From Gambelia wislizenii (lineage: Eukaryota; Chordata; Lepidosauria; Squamata; Crotaphytidae): 64,000 nucleotides of DNA. Of the stretch, positions 30,976-43,217 are shown in pieces; positions within the stretch are counted from its first letter, which is position 1, and each line of letters opens with the position of its first letter. Both the position numbers and the translations under genes were made by a program. The notes below the pieces were generated by a model. It saw only the letters and a program-made list of their open reading frames with translations. It did not search any database and had not been told where the DNA came from. The stretch spans positions 11,694,501 to 11,758,500 of the forward strand of contig JAUMIR010000014.1 of NCBI GenBank assembly GCA_030847615.1, in the 5' to 3' direction.

Positions 30976-31327
30976 TAGAATCATAGAATCATAGAATTGC
31001 AGAGTTGGAAGAGACCACGAGGGCCATCCAGTCCAACCCCCTGCCACGCAGGAAATCACGATCAAAGCATCCCCGACAGATGGCCATCCAGCCTCTGTTT
31101 AAAGACCTCCAAGGAAGGAGACCCCACCACGCTCCGAGGGACTGTGTTCCACTGCCGAACAGCTCTTACTGTCAAAAAGTTCCTCCTAATGTTGAGGTGG
31201 AATTTCTGTTCCTGGAGCTTGCATCCATTGCTCCGTGTTCCAATCTCTGGAGCAGCAGAAAACAAGCTTGCTCCACCCTCAACGTGACACCCCTTCAAAT
31301 ACTTAAACAGGGCTATCATATCGCCTA
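30976..31327 (-). mobile_element. CR1 LINE 3' end, ending in a (GAAA)n run
   Basis: Antisense CR1 tail (MIALFKYLKGCHVEGGASLF on the minus strand). Its 5' truncation point abuts the AAGAAAGAAAG microsatellite at 31328-31375. Confidence 0.9.
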
Positions 31328-31329
31328 AG

Positions 31330-31331
31330 TG

Positions 31332-31374
<43 letters not shown>

Positions 31375-31375
31375 A
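31330..31375 (+). repeat. (GAAA)n microsatellite
   Basis: About eleven GAAA units directly after the truncated CR1. Confidence 0.9.
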
Positions 31376-32590
31376 ACCCTTCTACTGCAATGCTTCTGTA
31401 CTGTATCTTCAGTGTGTGTTTGTGTATGAACTGCATCTCTCTACACAGTCTCCTCTTGCGTCTTCTTTCCCCCTCAGCTCTATTTCCTGTCAGATTTGTA
31501 TAAAAGGGGCACAGAATCTTCAAAGATGAGCCCTGGGGTTGGGAACCCTCCACCGCAGCATTCTAAACTTAAGAGGCCAAAGTGGCAAGTCTCATAATAT
31601 CAAGCTGTCCCCTGGTTTCCCAATCCTTCCTGGCAGCAACAGTTAGAAAAACAAACAAAGATTAGGGCCTCATCGGAAGTGCCCAGAGCCAATCCTCTCA
31701 TGTTCTAATGCTAGGTCTTTTTCAGGAAGGCTGGAAAGCCCTTCCTATCAGGAGGGAAAGAGATGCATTTTAATGATGTTGGCAGTTTTCCAACTGCATT
31801 GCAAGGAACCGTGGGGGATTTTTGGAACCCTGTCAGGGGCTCATCAATCAGTTCACAGTCAAAGCTTGGAAAGGTTACCTTTCTTTGGATGAGAGCTTCC
31901 CAAATCCCCAGGCAGCAGGGCCAGGGATTCTGGGAGGTGTCATCCATGAAAAGGTAACATTTTCAGGTTCTGTGAATGACAGGAAGGCATCCATGAAAAG
32001 ACAGGCCAACATTCCCTTGCAGTCTACCTTGTGTGCACCCTGGAACAGGGGGGATTGACCCCCACCAAGCCTAGGCTGAGGGGTGTGTGAGCTCCTCTGG
32101 AAAGATCTGGCAAAACTGAACCACCAGGAGAATCGACAGGGATTCTCAATCAGAAATGTACTCAATGATCAAGCACTAAGAACTATTAAGGCAGCGATGG
32201 TCATTGAGCCCTCCCAGGAATAAGAAAGGTGGCCTGCAATCTATCCAAGCACACTGCTTTGGGAGTAACTGACACTGAACACATGGAGGGCACTTTTTAG
32301 GACATCTTGTAATGTTTAAGGATGTTTCAATGATAATGGATGGCAAAAGTAATTTGCCCTCCCCCTGCAAGCACCTCCAAGTCTCTGCAAGCAGACAGAT
32401 TTAATAACAACCTGCCTGTCGTTGCTAAGGTCACACTGTACCTTAAAAATAGTTCTGGAGTCCCTTGAGGCATCCCAGTGGAGGAGCTTGGGAGAACACT
32501 TGGGAAATTGTGGAACGCCCCTTCTGTAGAAAGGAACTAGGATCCGTCCTCTTTTCCTTTTTTGGACAGCGACTGAAGAACTTTTAACAA
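31376..32590. other. Intronic sequence with one short MITE
   Basis: About 31862-31965 resembles the short AAAAGTTAC-type MITE (GCTTGGAAAGGTTACC .. AAAAGGTAAC). Nothing else recognised. Confidence 0.4.
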
Positions 32591-32594
32591 GGGT

Positions 32595-32835
32595 TTAATC
32601 CACACTACAGAGTTATAGCAGTCTGATACCACTTTAACTGCCATGGCTCCATCTTTTGGATTTCAGGAATGTGTAGTTTTATGAGATACTTATAATTCTA
32701 TGCCAGAGAACTCTACTGCTGTAGTGTATGGAGAGGGCACTGACAAATTCAAAGTCTATCACTAAACTACAAATCCCAGGAGGAACAATGGAACAATGAC
32801 CATTCAAAGTTGTATCATAATGCTTTGATACAAGC
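32595..32835. mobile_element. MITE family A copy
   Basis: GATACCACTTTAACTGCCAT and GGCTCCATCTTTTGGA at the left; ACTACAAATCCCAGGAGG and AAAGTTGTATCATAATGC at the right. Confidence 0.75.
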
Positions 32836-32889
32836 ACACTCAACATTTTCATCTTTAACAAGCTGCTTCTTTTAGGGATTTAATAGATT

Positions 32890-33055
32890 GACACTTTTGA
32901 TTTAGTTTATTTTTTTTACATATCCTTTTCTTTTTAGCATTTATGCATCGCTTCTAATGGTGCTTTAAATTTTTAAATTTTCTTTTACTGATTGCATTTG
33001 TAAACTGCTTTGAGTCATTCCCCTCTTCCCCAAACCAGGATATTAACAACTACAG
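32890..33055 (+). repeat. Interspersed repeat tail
   Basis: TTGTAAACTGCTTTGAGTCAT motif, related to 3000-3170. Confidence 0.4.
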
Positions 33056-33357
33056 TAACAGGCTTGGTGACTGGCCAGGGCCCTTTCTGAATGAAGTCCA
33101 CCCTACATGGTTCGATGACAGATGTGCCTTCAGCAGTTATGTTGCGATGGAAAGCATTCCTTGAAACTAGAACATCTGAAACACTTGGTGTCCAGAGAAC
33201 AAGAAACTTTTACTGACCGTACCTGCAGTAATTCTGTTCATCTATCATTTGCACCACTATAGGACTCCATTTGATATCTCACACAGAGTGTAGAATCCTT
33301 TAAATCTTACCTTAGATCACAGGTTTCCTGCCATTGAGGCCATGGTGAAAGTTGTAA

Positions 33358-33645
33358 GTACAGTTCACCCCCGTAACCATGGGAGATAGGTTCTTAGACT
33401 TACCATTTATAAGTGAAACCACAGATAATAGCAAACCCTATTAAAATAAAGGAGGTCCTGTACAAACAAACATACATACCATAGAGTTGTGTTGGAGGAC
33501 TTAGCGATTCCTAGACAGGATGCCTTTCTAGGAATTTTCTAGCACAACTCTATGGTATGTGTCCTCTTTTTTTCGGCTGTAGATAACTGAAACCACGGAT
33601 ATTGGTTCTGCGGATACAGGAGACAGGAGGGTCAACCTGTATGGG
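33358..33645. mobile_element. MITE family B copy
   Basis: TACAGTTCACCCCCGTAACC to GATACAGG..GGGTCAACCTGTA, with the central palindrome AACTCTATGGTATG / CATACCATAGAGTT. Confidence 0.8.
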
Positions 33646-33923
33646 GGCTCCTCGGTCAATGAAATCTCTAACCTGGGGGCCAGGTAGGACTGACTGCAGT
33701 GAATGCCAGGTTCTAGGACTTTGGAGCATCTCCCTGGGAGAAGGAAGTTTGATGGCTCTACAACCATCCACAGGTGGCAGAGTTAGAGGATCACCCAGAG
33801 GAACTGAAGGTCCATGTACAAGGAAGGATGTATGGCAGCACAAAATCTCACCATTCTTGGCTTAAACCTTAGGAGGGTCCCAGGACTGGACCCCTCTGGT
33901 TCTATCTCAAAGTGGTTTCCTAC

Positions 33924-33992
33924 CTGCATGGCCTCCAGCGCTTCCTTCAATGACTGTTTCTCTGGCCGATCAGGTGAATGGCTGAGGAGCTC
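33924..33992 (-). CDS. VAV2: VAV2 exon, DH domain
   Basis: This exon encodes ELLSHSPDRPEKQSLKEA then LEAMQ, 23 codons, phase 0 at both ends. The acceptor is TCTTTCAG and the donor GTAGGA. It is the loop and start of the last long DH helix. The intron that follows it in the transcript is about 14.6 kb, the largest between identified exons in this window. Confidence 0.95.
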
Positions 33993-35260
33993 CTGAAAGA
34001 CAATATTAAATGGACATTAGGAGTGAGCTGAGCATTGCTGTAATGGAGCCTGAGCTCACAAGAACAACACCACAGGATGAGTAGGATAATGATGTCTTCT
34101 GCCTGGCCCTTCAGGCTGAGCTCAGCCACAATCCCAAAAACAGATGGGAAGGGAGGGGTTTTTCCAGCAACAATATAGCGTTGTCAGCTTTCCCTATTGT
34201 TAAGCAAAACATCTGAGGATAGAGGTGGCCTGGTCTTGAATGAGCAATTAAGACCCATAAGCTCTACAAAGGACCCACTTCTCCTGGTGGAAATGGAAAC
34301 CACTAAACCTGGTGTGTTGAGGAAGACCAATGCAGCTACCTGAAGTTTTGCATTTTCATTCAGAGCAAAGCTATAGGGACTGAGCAACACACCCCTCTAG
34401 TCTTGTTTTGCTTTTCTGCTCCATCTCACATACAAGGCAGCCAAAGAAGCAGCATGGAGGGATGAGATGAGGGGGGCAGGGTGGTAGTTTGGGCAGAGTT
34501 TGGCAATGTTACCTTTTGGACTGCAACTCCCAGAATCCCCAGCCAGCCTAGCTGGAGGTTTCTGGGAGTTGAGTTCCCCCCAAAACTAATATTTTCGAGC
34601 CCCTGGGTGTGCGTGCATGTATTGGAGCAAAACAGAGGACTGCTGTCATCCACCATCACTTAATTACGGAATGCTGCTGGTGCTCTGGTTAACACAGCGT
34701 TGACAGAAGAAATTTCACACATAATCAGATTGTTTGCAGACTTATTCCACAATCACTAATAGTCTCTCATGGAAAACAATGTGGAATTAGCCAAGGTCAC
34801 ACTGAGCTCTGGAAGACACCATCACACTGGGGAGCTGGAGTAATTACACTATTAATGCTTAAAAAGGAGGGGCAAAAGGTATGTGTGTGTGAAATCTATC
34901 TGGCACATGGAAACTGGGGGATTATATATTATTTTCTGGTTGTGGGGAGTGGAGAATGAGGACCTGCAGATTGAGGACTCAGTTGGGCCGGGGGCTAAGC
35001 CCCTGTGTCAGTTTTGAAGAGATTTGCCCTCACATTGCTTCACAGGCAAAGCAGTAAAAAGGCTTCTGAATTGGGCAAGCCAGAAAGAAACAGGTTTGGC
35101 TTTCTCTCCCCACCTTCCTGTTTTTTTTTATTTTATTTAGTGAAACAATGAAACAATTAAATTAATGAATTAAAGTGCTAAAACATTGAAAAAGCGTGAG
35201 AGAACAACCCACTGAAAAAGATTAATTTGGAACAATTAAAACACATAAAAAACCTATTCC
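33993..35260. other. Intronic sequence, little recognised
   Basis: About 34495-34575 resembles the short MITE with ACTCCCAGAATCCCCAGCCA. The rest is not recognised. Confidence 0.4.
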
Positions 35261-35264
35261 ATGT

Positions 35265-35870
35265 GAAGTCGAGGGCTTTCATGGCCGGCATCCATAGGTT
35301 TTTCGTGGGGGGGGGGGGTTTCTGGGCTGTGAGGCCATGTTCTGGAAGAGTTCCTTCCTGACGTTTTGCCTGCATCTGTGGCTGGCATCTTCAGAGAATG
35401 GTTGGGTAGGAACATGTGTAGGGTTTATATATTCTAATTCCCTGTTGGAGAAGATATGTACCGTACCTTTGTGTATTTGAATGGCTAGTTCCTGGGGGGG
35501 ATATGCAAGGAGGATTAGTGTCTATGTAGCTCATGGTCCATTGTCTGGTGGGAAGCCCCCTGCCCCTAGGTGAAGTTCAGTTGCATGTGTTAAGTTTTGA
35601 TTCTATTGTTTTTCAAAACTGGAAGCCAGATTTTGTTTACTTTTAAGGTTTCTTCTTTCCTGTTGAAGTTGTCCAGGTGTTTGTGGATTTCAATAGCTTC
35701 CCTGTGCATTCTGACATGATAGTTGTTGGCCTGGTCCAGAATTTCAGTGTTTCCAAATAACATTTTGTATTCAGGTTGGTTTATCAAGTCTTCTGCTACT
35801 GCTGATTTTTCTGGCTGACCCAGTCTGCAGTGTCTCTCCGATTCCTTGATTCCATATGAACCTATTCCAT
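35265..35870 (-). pseudogene. Penelope-like element, GIY-YIG end plus pseudo-LTR
   Basis: On the minus strand it encodes ILDQANNYHVRMHREAIEIH and LDNFNRKEETLKVNKIW (about 35860-35595), then the pseudo-LTR (35590-35265) ending CCATGAAAGCCCTCGACTTC. Body and pseudo-LTR are in normal order here, unlike at 11925-13025. A hammerhead-like core with its GAAA decayed to AAAA is at 35355-35400. Confidence 0.8.
35355..35400 (-). ncRNA. Hammerhead-like motif, decayed
   Basis: The minus strand carries CTGAAGA, then GGCAAAACGTC where GGCGAAACGTC is expected (a CpG-type change of the essential G). It should be inactive. Confidence 0.45.
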
Positions 35871-35889
35871 ATTAAGAACCTGCACACCT

Positions 35890-36240
35890 GTTGCACCACC
35901 CCAACCAGTTAAAAGCTGAAGGCTGTCTTTTGACCAGCAGGCAAAGACCTTCTTATGTAAAGGTCTTTGCCTGCTGGTGAAAAGAGAGCAGGAGCGAACC
36001 AAATTCCATAGCCTGGGAGCAGCCACTGAGAAGGCTCTCTCCCATGTTCCCACCAGGTGTACCTGTGGGGGGGGGGCAAGAGAAAGCCCTCCTCTGCAGG
36101 TCTTAAAACGTGAGTGGGCTCATATAGGGAGATATGGTTTTTCAGATCATCTGGACCTAAGCTGTATTGGCACATTTATAGCCATGGATAATGCTCTTAA
36201 ACCTCACAGCTTGGATTTTGCTCTAGATGAAGATGTGTAG
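35890..36240 (+). repeat. Unclassified interspersed repeat
   Basis: GGAGCAGCCACTGAGAAGGC, CATATAGGGAGATATGG and CTTCTTATGTAAAGGTCTTTG (a small inverted repeat with GCAAAGACC). The same family is at 43345-43590. Confidence 0.45.
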
Positions 36241-36354
36241 CTCTCCCCCCGCCTTCTTCTGTCTTCCTCTACTTCTGCCTCCAGAAAAAGAAATTAAAAG
36301 CCCACTGTATTAGAAATTAAAAGCCCACTGTAAAAGCTCAAATCTTCATATAAA

Positions 36355-36622
36355 GGTCACCTCCTCCCCTGTATTTGCGGAACCAATATCTGTGGTTTAA
36401 GTTATTCATGGCTGAAAAAAAGAGACATATACCAAAGAGCTGTACTGGAGAATGCCTAGAGAGGTGTCCTCTCTAGGAATCGCTAGGTCCCCCAATGCAA
36501 CTCTATGGTATATTTGTACTGGAAGCCCCTTATTTTAATTGGGTTAGCTATTATCCATGGTTTCATTTATAAACAGTAAGTCCAGGAACTGAACCCCGGT
36601 GGATACAGGGGGTGACCTGTAG
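36355..36622. mobile_element. MITE family B copy
   Basis: CCCTGTATTTGCGGAACCAA to GTGGATACAGGGGGTGACCTGTA-type end, with the AGAATGCCTAGAGAGG palindrome. Confidence 0.75.
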
Positions 36623-36739
36623 TATGTAGCCAACCTAGTGCTTCCAAGAAGCCCACATGCAGAGTATGGAGGCAACAGCAACCCTTTTCTCATGCTCCTT
36701 TTGGGTGGGGGGCACACTGGCATTTAGAGATAAACAGTT

Positions 36740-38405
36740 AGAATCATAGAATCATAGAATTGCAGAGTTGGAAGAGACCACGAGGGCCATCCAGTCCAAC
36801 CCCCCTGCCACGCAGGAAATCTTGATCAAAGCATCCCCTACAGATGGCCATCCAGCCTCTGTTTAAAGACCTCCAAGGAAGGAGACCCCACCACACTCCG
36901 AGGGAGTGTGTTCCACTGCCGAACAGCTCTTACTGTCAAAAAGTTCCTCCTCATGCTGAGGTGGAATCTCTGTTCCTGGAGCTTGCACCCATTGCTCCGT
37001 GTTCCAGTCTCTGGAGCAGCAGAAAACAAGCTTGCTCCATCCTCAACGTGACATCCCTTCAAATACTTAAACAGGGCTATCATATCGCCTCTTAACCATC
37101 TTTTTTCCAGGCTAAACATACCCAGCTCCCTAAGTCTCTCCTCATAAGGCATCGTTTCCAGACCTTTCACAATTTTAGTTGCCCTTCTCTGGACACGCTC
37201 CAATTTGTCAATATCCTTTCTGAATTGTGGTGCCCAGAACTGGACACAGTATTCTAAGTGAGGTCTGACCAAGGCAGAATAGAGTGGCACTATTACTTCC
37301 CTTGATCTAGACACTATACTTCTATTGATACAGCCCAAAATCGCATTGGCCTTTTTAGCTGCCGCATCACACTGTTGGCTCATGTTCAACTTGTGGTCTA
37401 CTAGGACTCCTAGATCCCTTTCGCACGTAGTCTCATTCAGCCAGGTCTCTCCCATCCTATATTTATGCATTTCATTTTTCCTCCCTAAATGCAGTACTTT
37501 ACATTTCTCCGTATTGAATTTCATTTTGTTAGCTTTGGCCCAGCTCTCCAGTCTATCCAGGTCATTCTGAATTTTGATCCTGTCCTCTAGGGTATTAGCT
37601 ACTCCTCCCAATTTGGTGTCATCTGCAAATTTAATAAGTATACCCCTAATTCCCTCATCCAAGTCATTGATAAAGATGTTGAATAGCACTGGGCCCAGGA
37701 CAAAACCCTGTGGCACCCCACTGGTCACATCTTTCCAAGACGAAAAGGAGCCACTGCTGAGCACCCTTTGGGTTCAGCCGGTCAATCAATTACAAATCCA
37801 TTGAACAGTTAACTTGTCTAGCCCACATTTTACAAGCTTGTTTGCAAGAATGTCATGGGGAACCTTGTCAAAGGCCTTACTGAAATCAAGGTATGTGATG
37901 TCCACAGCATTCCCTTCATCTACCAAGCTGGTAACTTTATCAAAAAAAGAGATCAGATTAGTCTGGCATGACTTGTTTCTCTGAAACCCATGTTGACTTT
38001 TTGTGATTATGGCATTGCCTTCTAAATGTTCACAGACTCTCTGTTTAATGATCTGCTCTAGAATCTTCCCTGGTATTGATGTCAGACTAACTGGACGATA
38101 ATTGTTGGGATCCTCTTTTTTCCCCTTTTTGAAGATGGGGACAACGTTTGCCCTCCTCCAGTCTGCTGGGACTTCTCCTGTTCTCCAGGAGTTCTCAAAT
38201 ATTATTGCCAATGGCTCTGAGATTATATTTGCCAGCTCTTTTAATACTCTTGGATGTAGTTCATCTGGTCCTGGAGATTTAAATTCATTTAGATTAAGAA
38301 GGTATTCCTGTACTACCTCTTTACTTATTTTGAGCTGGATTTCCCCTATTGTGTCCTCTGTTCCATCATCCACAGGTTGGTCCTCCTTTTCCTTTTCTGA
38401 AAAGT
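36740..38405 (-). pseudogene. CR1 LINE ORF2, RT part
   Basis: On the minus strand: EFKSPGPDELHPRVLKELAN, VDITYLDFSKAFDKVPHDIL, then after two stops (near 37770-37785) [46 protein letters not shown] and [15 protein letters not shown]. It is 5' truncated at about 38405 and ends with the ATTCTATG repeats at about 36740-36758. It closely resembles the + strand copy at 27608-30592. Confidence 0.95.
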
Positions 38406-38768
38406 TCCTGAAGCTGGATGTTCTTCAGAACTGTCATGGTCAATAGCTATAGGTAGACCCAGGGGCTGTATCCAACAGCCTTGCCCCCAACCAATAATCC
38501 AAGCCAAAGGGTTATAATTATATCTTCGAGGGAGCAAACTCAATTAAATTAATTTAGAAATGATTGCCCTATACCCTCCATCCTTATCACTCCCATCCCA
38601 TCCCATTCTCTGCCCAGTTTGATCTGGACTTGTGGGATTTGGACACTCTGAATTCATATGTGGGTTTAGGCATCTGCATTTCCTATCTCATACCTCAGTC
38701 AGGACCATTTTCTATCAGACTTTTTGGTTTGCTCAAAAGGAAACATCCTGGAGTTTGATGAAACTTAC

Positions 38769-38864
38769 TTTTAGTAAGAGGTGATACTTCAAGACCCTTT
38801 GCATCGGTACCACCAACAGGTCTTGTAATTTGAACTTCCCATCTTGAACCTTCAAAGTGCATTC
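38769..38864 (-). CDS. VAV2: VAV2 exon, DH domain core helix
   Basis: This exon encodes 32 codons, [17 protein letters not shown] then [15 protein letters not shown], phase 0 at both ends. The acceptor is CATCAAG and the donor GTAAGT. The [17 protein letters not shown] stretch is the conserved CR3 helix of Dbl domains and forms most of the Rho-GTPase binding surface. All signature residues (P, Q, R, Y, LLL) are kept, so exchange activity is expected. Confidence 0.97.
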
Positions 38865-39124
38865 CTTGATGGGAAACAAAAAAGAGCAGAAGAATGAAAT
38901 AGATCTGGACAATCTCCTACTATTCAATCCCTGCCCCGCCCCGATAGTTCCCATCGCCCTCATGCAAACACACATCTGACGAGTGTATGAGGAATAGATT
39001 TTATACAGGAAAGAGCAACACCTTTAACAATTGGCTGAAAAGAAGACCATATGGCTATAACAAAATGGAGCTGAAAACCACTACCTCAAGGATAGCCAGG
39101 AAACTCAATTTGTTCTCCACAGCA

Positions 39125-39345
39125 ACTTTATATTACACAAATAATCCAGTTTGAAACAGGATTATTTGCCATGGCTCCTTCCTATTGATTCGTGGGAGTT
39201 GCAGTTTTACAAGGTCTTTTGCCTTCTCTGCCAAAGAGTGCTGCTGCCTCACCAAACTACAAATCCCAGGGTTCCATAGGAAGGAGCCATGGCAAATAAT
39301 CCCATTCCAAATGGGATTATTTGTGTAGTGTGGGTTTGGCTTCGT
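39125..39345. mobile_element. MITE family A copy (AAATAATCC subtype)
   Basis: TTACACAAATAATCCAGTTT and AATGGGATTATTTGTGTAG are inverted ends, with CATGGCTCCTTCCTATTG / CATAGGAAGGAGCCATGG arms. Confidence 0.85.
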
Positions 39346-39419
39346 GAGAGCTAAAAAAAGAGTGCCATTACTTCTTCCCAGGTAACCCGTCGGTTACAAG
39401 ATGCTCCTGGAGGAGATAA

Positions 39420-39625
39420 TCTACACTATCACATTACAACACTTCAAACCCACGTTAACTATCATGGCTCTGTCCTGTGGCATCCTGGGATTTGTAGTTT
39501 AGAACCTCTTGAGATTGAGATACCTCTAGTGGTGACATTCAGGAGAGTAGAACTACAACTCCCTGGATTCCATCAGATGGAACAGTGGCATTTAAAGTGG
39601 TATCAAACTGACATAACTCTAAATT
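39420..39625. mobile_element. MITE family A copy
   Basis: ATCTACACTATCACATTACA at the left; GTGGTATCAAACTGACAT at the right; TCCTGGGATTTGTAGTTTAG in the centre. Confidence 0.7.
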
Positions 39626-39997
39626 GTAGATACAGTTGAGGGTGTAAAGTTCCATCCCTAGAGGATGCCCACTGGTTCACACTGAGCTTGTCTTTCAGGA
39701 TGGGCAGGGGGTGGGGTGATAGAAATGCTTCTAAGTCTTTGTAGGACTGTGAATTTGTATGGCTCTCCTGGGTCTTCCCCGAGCACCAGTCACTCTCCTG
39801 TATCCCCACCTGTCACCCAGTCTTTCTTGTCTGCCTTTCCCAAGCCTGCTTCAAGACCCTAGAGAAAAATGAAATCTGCCTTGGGTTTTTTTCCTAAGAC
39901 TTAAACTTCCAGCTCCTGCCTCCTTCTGCTTTGAATTCCTCATTAACCTGATATGCTTTGCTAAAAGTTGAACCTTCCTAATCATTGTGCCTCCAAC

Positions 39998-40280
39998 ACC
40001 TAGGAAGCCCTGGTGGCGCAGTGGTCAAATGCCAGTACTGCAAGTCACCACGTTGCAAGTTCGATTCCAGAGGACTCCAAGGTTCACTCAGCCTTCCATC
40101 CTTTCATAGGTTGGTAAAATGAGTACCCAGCTTGTGGCAATTAGCTAACACACTTTGGAAACTGCTTAATGCAGTGTAGATGTGTAAATAGCTATTGCTT
40201 AAAACAATTTGTAAGCCGCTCTGATAGCCTTGTGGCTAAAGAGTGGGGTATAAATAAACAATAAAAACAAACAAACAAAA
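39998..40280 (+). mobile_element. tRNA-derived SINE
   Basis: AAGCCCTGGTGGCGCAGTGG head, GTTCGATTCCAGAG B-box-like, then CTCAGCCTTCCATCCTTTC and GAGTGGGGTATAAATAAACA end. Confidence 0.88.
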
Positions 40281-40544
40281 CCAAGCCTTTGGGGTGGATT
40301 GCAAAATGAAGCTGAGGCTGGGAATATAAAGCTAATTTCTGAATCGTTTTTACTGGAACTTCAGTCCCATTGCTAGTCAAGCAGTTAGCAGAAGGAATCA
40401 AGAGAGAGGCATTTCCCAGGTCGACTTAGAAAAACACAACTTGCTTGAGGCACTGAAGACCAAAGGTAGGAAGAGGTATAAAGGGATGGATCACAAAGCT
40501 CCAATTGCCTGGCTATTGCTCCAGAATATACAATTCCCAGTCAC

Positions 40545-40644
40545 CTCAACTTTTTGCCGAACATCCTCACAATTGGCCATGAGGTGGTTGAGAGTCGTCT
40601 GGGCATTCTCCATCCGGCTGCAGTATTCCCCATATATCAGGAGC
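40545..40644 (-). CDS. VAV2: VAV2 exon, DH domain
   Basis: The first base completes an arginine codon, then 33 codons follow: [19 protein letters not shown] through [12 protein letters not shown]. The acceptor is CAATGCAG. The donor is GTGACT, which lacks the usual G at +5, so it may be a weaker site. This is the CR2-containing part of the DH domain; the YGEYC motif is characteristic of the Vav family. Confidence 0.96.
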
Positions 40645-40677
40645 CTGCATTGAAGAAGTGGAGGAAGAAAAATCAAT

Positions 40678-40848
40678 ACAGTGGGCCTTTGGTATCCACT
40701 GGGGTTTGGTTCCAGGACCCTCCGTGGATAACAAAATCAGTGGATGCTCAAGTCCCATTATATATAATGCAAAGTAAAATGGTGTCCCTTATATAAAATG
40801 GTCAACAGCATGGTTTACCATTTGGATTGTACACTGTACACTGTTTTG
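40678..40848 (+). mobile_element. Tigger-like MITE, left part
   Basis: TACAGTGGGCCTTTGGTATC to GGTGTCCCTTATATAAAATG; cut off where a CR1 fragment starts. Confidence 0.75.
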
Positions 40849-41205
40849 TACTACTTCAGAGACTAGAAGACAAACCATTGGATTCAATTTACAAGAAAAC
40901 AGATTCCACATAAACATCAGGGAGACTTTCTGACAGTAAGGGCTGTTCTACAGCCCTTTGACATAGACACAGAATCTTAGAGTTGAAAGGGATCCCAAGG
41001 GCCATCTAGTCCAACCCTCTTCTGCCACGCAAATTCTCCCCTGAAGCTGGAAGGATGTGGACTCTGCTTTGTGGGAGGTTGCTAAATAAACATTGGGTAG
41101 GCACCTCTCAGAGATGCTTTAGTTATAGAGTTCTGCATTGCAGGGAGTGGGGCTAGATGGTCTTTGAGATTCCTTCTGACTCCATGATTTTATGATTCTA
41201 TGATT
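40849..41205 (+). mobile_element. CR1 LINE 3' end (old)
   Basis: Diverged CR1 end: GATTCCACATAAACATCAGG, then an antisense-looking TTAGAGTTGAAAGGGATCCC piece at 40975-41060, and a sense end with GATTCTATGATTTG. Probably more than one insertion. Confidence 0.6.
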
Positions 41206-41603
41206 TGCCAAGCACTTGGGCTCTTCAATCCATTTTTGTGTTGCCTGCAGTTAAAGCCTAGATCACTCTAAGCCATGAGCTCCTTGCAGAAGATATTCAA
41301 AGTTTATGGCATTGAAACTGCAACGTCTACATTGTGGGCAGAGGCAGACAATGCACTAACCCCTACGTTCAGGCTCTGGCATCTCCAGACAGGAAAAGGA
41401 GCTCATCTGAACATCTCTGGGAGGGTCTGCCAATCAATACAGATAAGGGTTTAAGAATGTGTGGCCCTCCAAATGTTGGTGGGACTCATTCCAGTTTCCA
41501 TCAGTTCTACCCAGCCTGGCCAATGGTGAGGGATGATGGGAGAAAGGCTCATGGCTTAGAAGTGATGAGCCACAAGCAATGCAATTACTTGTCACAAGTT
41601 ACA

Positions 41604-42000
41604 GAATCATAGAATCGTAGAGTTGGAAGAGACCACAAGGGCCATCCAGTCCAACCACCTATGCAGGAACACACAGTCAAAGCATTCTCAACAGACGGCC
41701 TCTGTTGAAAAACCTCCAAAGAAGAGGAGACTCCACCACACTCCCAGGCAGCATGTTCCACTGCTGAACAGCTCTTACTGTAAGGAAGTTCCTCCTTATG
41801 TTGAGCTGGAATCTCTTTTCCTGTAGTTTGAATCCACTGCTCCATGTCCTAGTCTCTGGAGCAGCAGAAAACAAGCTTGCTGCATCCACAGAATGACATC
41901 CCTTCAAATATTTAAACATGGCTATCATGTCACCTCTTAACCTTCTCTTCCCCAGGCTAAACATACCCAGCTCCCTAAGCTGCTCCTCATAGGGGCAGTG
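41604..42000 (-). mobile_element. CR1 LINE 3' end
   Basis: On the minus strand: YEEQLRELGMFSLGKRRLRG, FKYLKGCHSVDAASLFSAAP. 5' truncated at about 41998. Confidence 0.92.
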
Positions 42001-42254
42001 GAAGTAAGGGTGATAGAATAAAGTCACATTTTAAAAGTAATGCAGCAGGTGGGAATGGAATTAGGTCACTGATGCAATGTTTTCCGATGTAATTTTCTCG
42101 AGTTATTGTTTATAAGTTACATTTTAAGAGCATTTTGACATTCTCAGGTTTTAAGCCATTTTCTTATCAACTGTAAAGATTTTTTTTTAAAGTAATGAAA
42201 AAGAAGAAGAAACATAATGACTACATAATGACTACAGGCCACTTTCCAAATACT

Positions 42255-42480
42255 ATATCAAGTTGTTGTTTGCTTCCAAGTCATTTCTACCTTTTGGCAA
42301 CCATAAGGTGAACCTATCATGAGGTTTTCTTGGCAAGATTTGTTCAGAGGGGGTTTCCCCTTTCCTTCCTCTGAGGCTGAGAGAGTGTGACTTGCCCAAG
42401 GTTACCCAGTGGATTTCCATGGCCAAGCGGGGATTCGAACCCTGGTCTCCAGAGCCATAGTCCAATGCTCAAACCACTAC
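42255..42480 (-). mobile_element. tRNA-derived MIR-like SINE
   Basis: GTTGTTGTTTGCTTCCAAGTC tail side, AAGGTTACCCAGTGG core, TTCGAACCCTGGTCTCCAG tRNA side. Confidence 0.85.
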
Positions 42481-42984
42481 ACCATGCTGACTACACATCA
42501 AGTAATGGGGATTAATTATTTTTTAAAAAATAACTTTCCAAATGTTCTCTCTGATATTGGGAGAGCCCAAGATCCCCCAGCCTCCAGTGTGGACAATATT
42601 GAGCTGGAAGAACAAATAACTTGATTCAGGACCAAGTTGTTTTTGCATCCAGTTCCACTGGAGCTCCAGGGGCTTATTGGTTACTCCACCCTCAGATGCC
42701 ACTTGCAGGGGGAGCAATGCAGTCCTAACCATGGAGGCTTTGCAGAAAATGCTGGGAGACTTCTTGGTCACAGCAAGCTAGGGTTGCCGGATCTCAGTGT
42801 CTGGCCCCAAGTTTCCAGTTTTTGTAGGTCATCTTCAGGCAGGAGACAAAGGTGCAAATTCTCCAATTTTGCTGAGCTCTGCTTCAGGAAAGGGCTCTCT
42901 ACAGCACACAATTAGTAAAGCAGGAGCAGGCTACAATTTGCAAGGCTTGATTTGCTAAGACTCTTCAGATGATCTATGTCTTTA

Positions 42985-43217
42985 CAGCTGTCCCTTCATA
43001 TTTGCTGGGGTTTGGTTCCAGGAACCGCCTTGGATACCCAAATCCATGAATACTCAAGTCCCATTATATACAATGGCCTAGCAAAATGGTGTCCCTTATA
43101 TAAGATGGCAAAATCAAGGTTTGCTTTTTGGATTATTATTTTTTAAAGAATATTTTCAAGCTGTGAATACTTAAATCCATGGATACCAAATCTGTGGATA
43201 CAGAGGAACAACTGTAC
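42985..43217 (+). mobile_element. Tigger-like MITE
   Basis: ACAGCTGTCCCTTCATATTT to CTGTGGATACAGAGGAACAA then CTGTA; carries both the front part and the ATATTTTCAAGCTGTG tail. This is the uninterrupted form of the one at 265-592. Confidence 0.8.
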
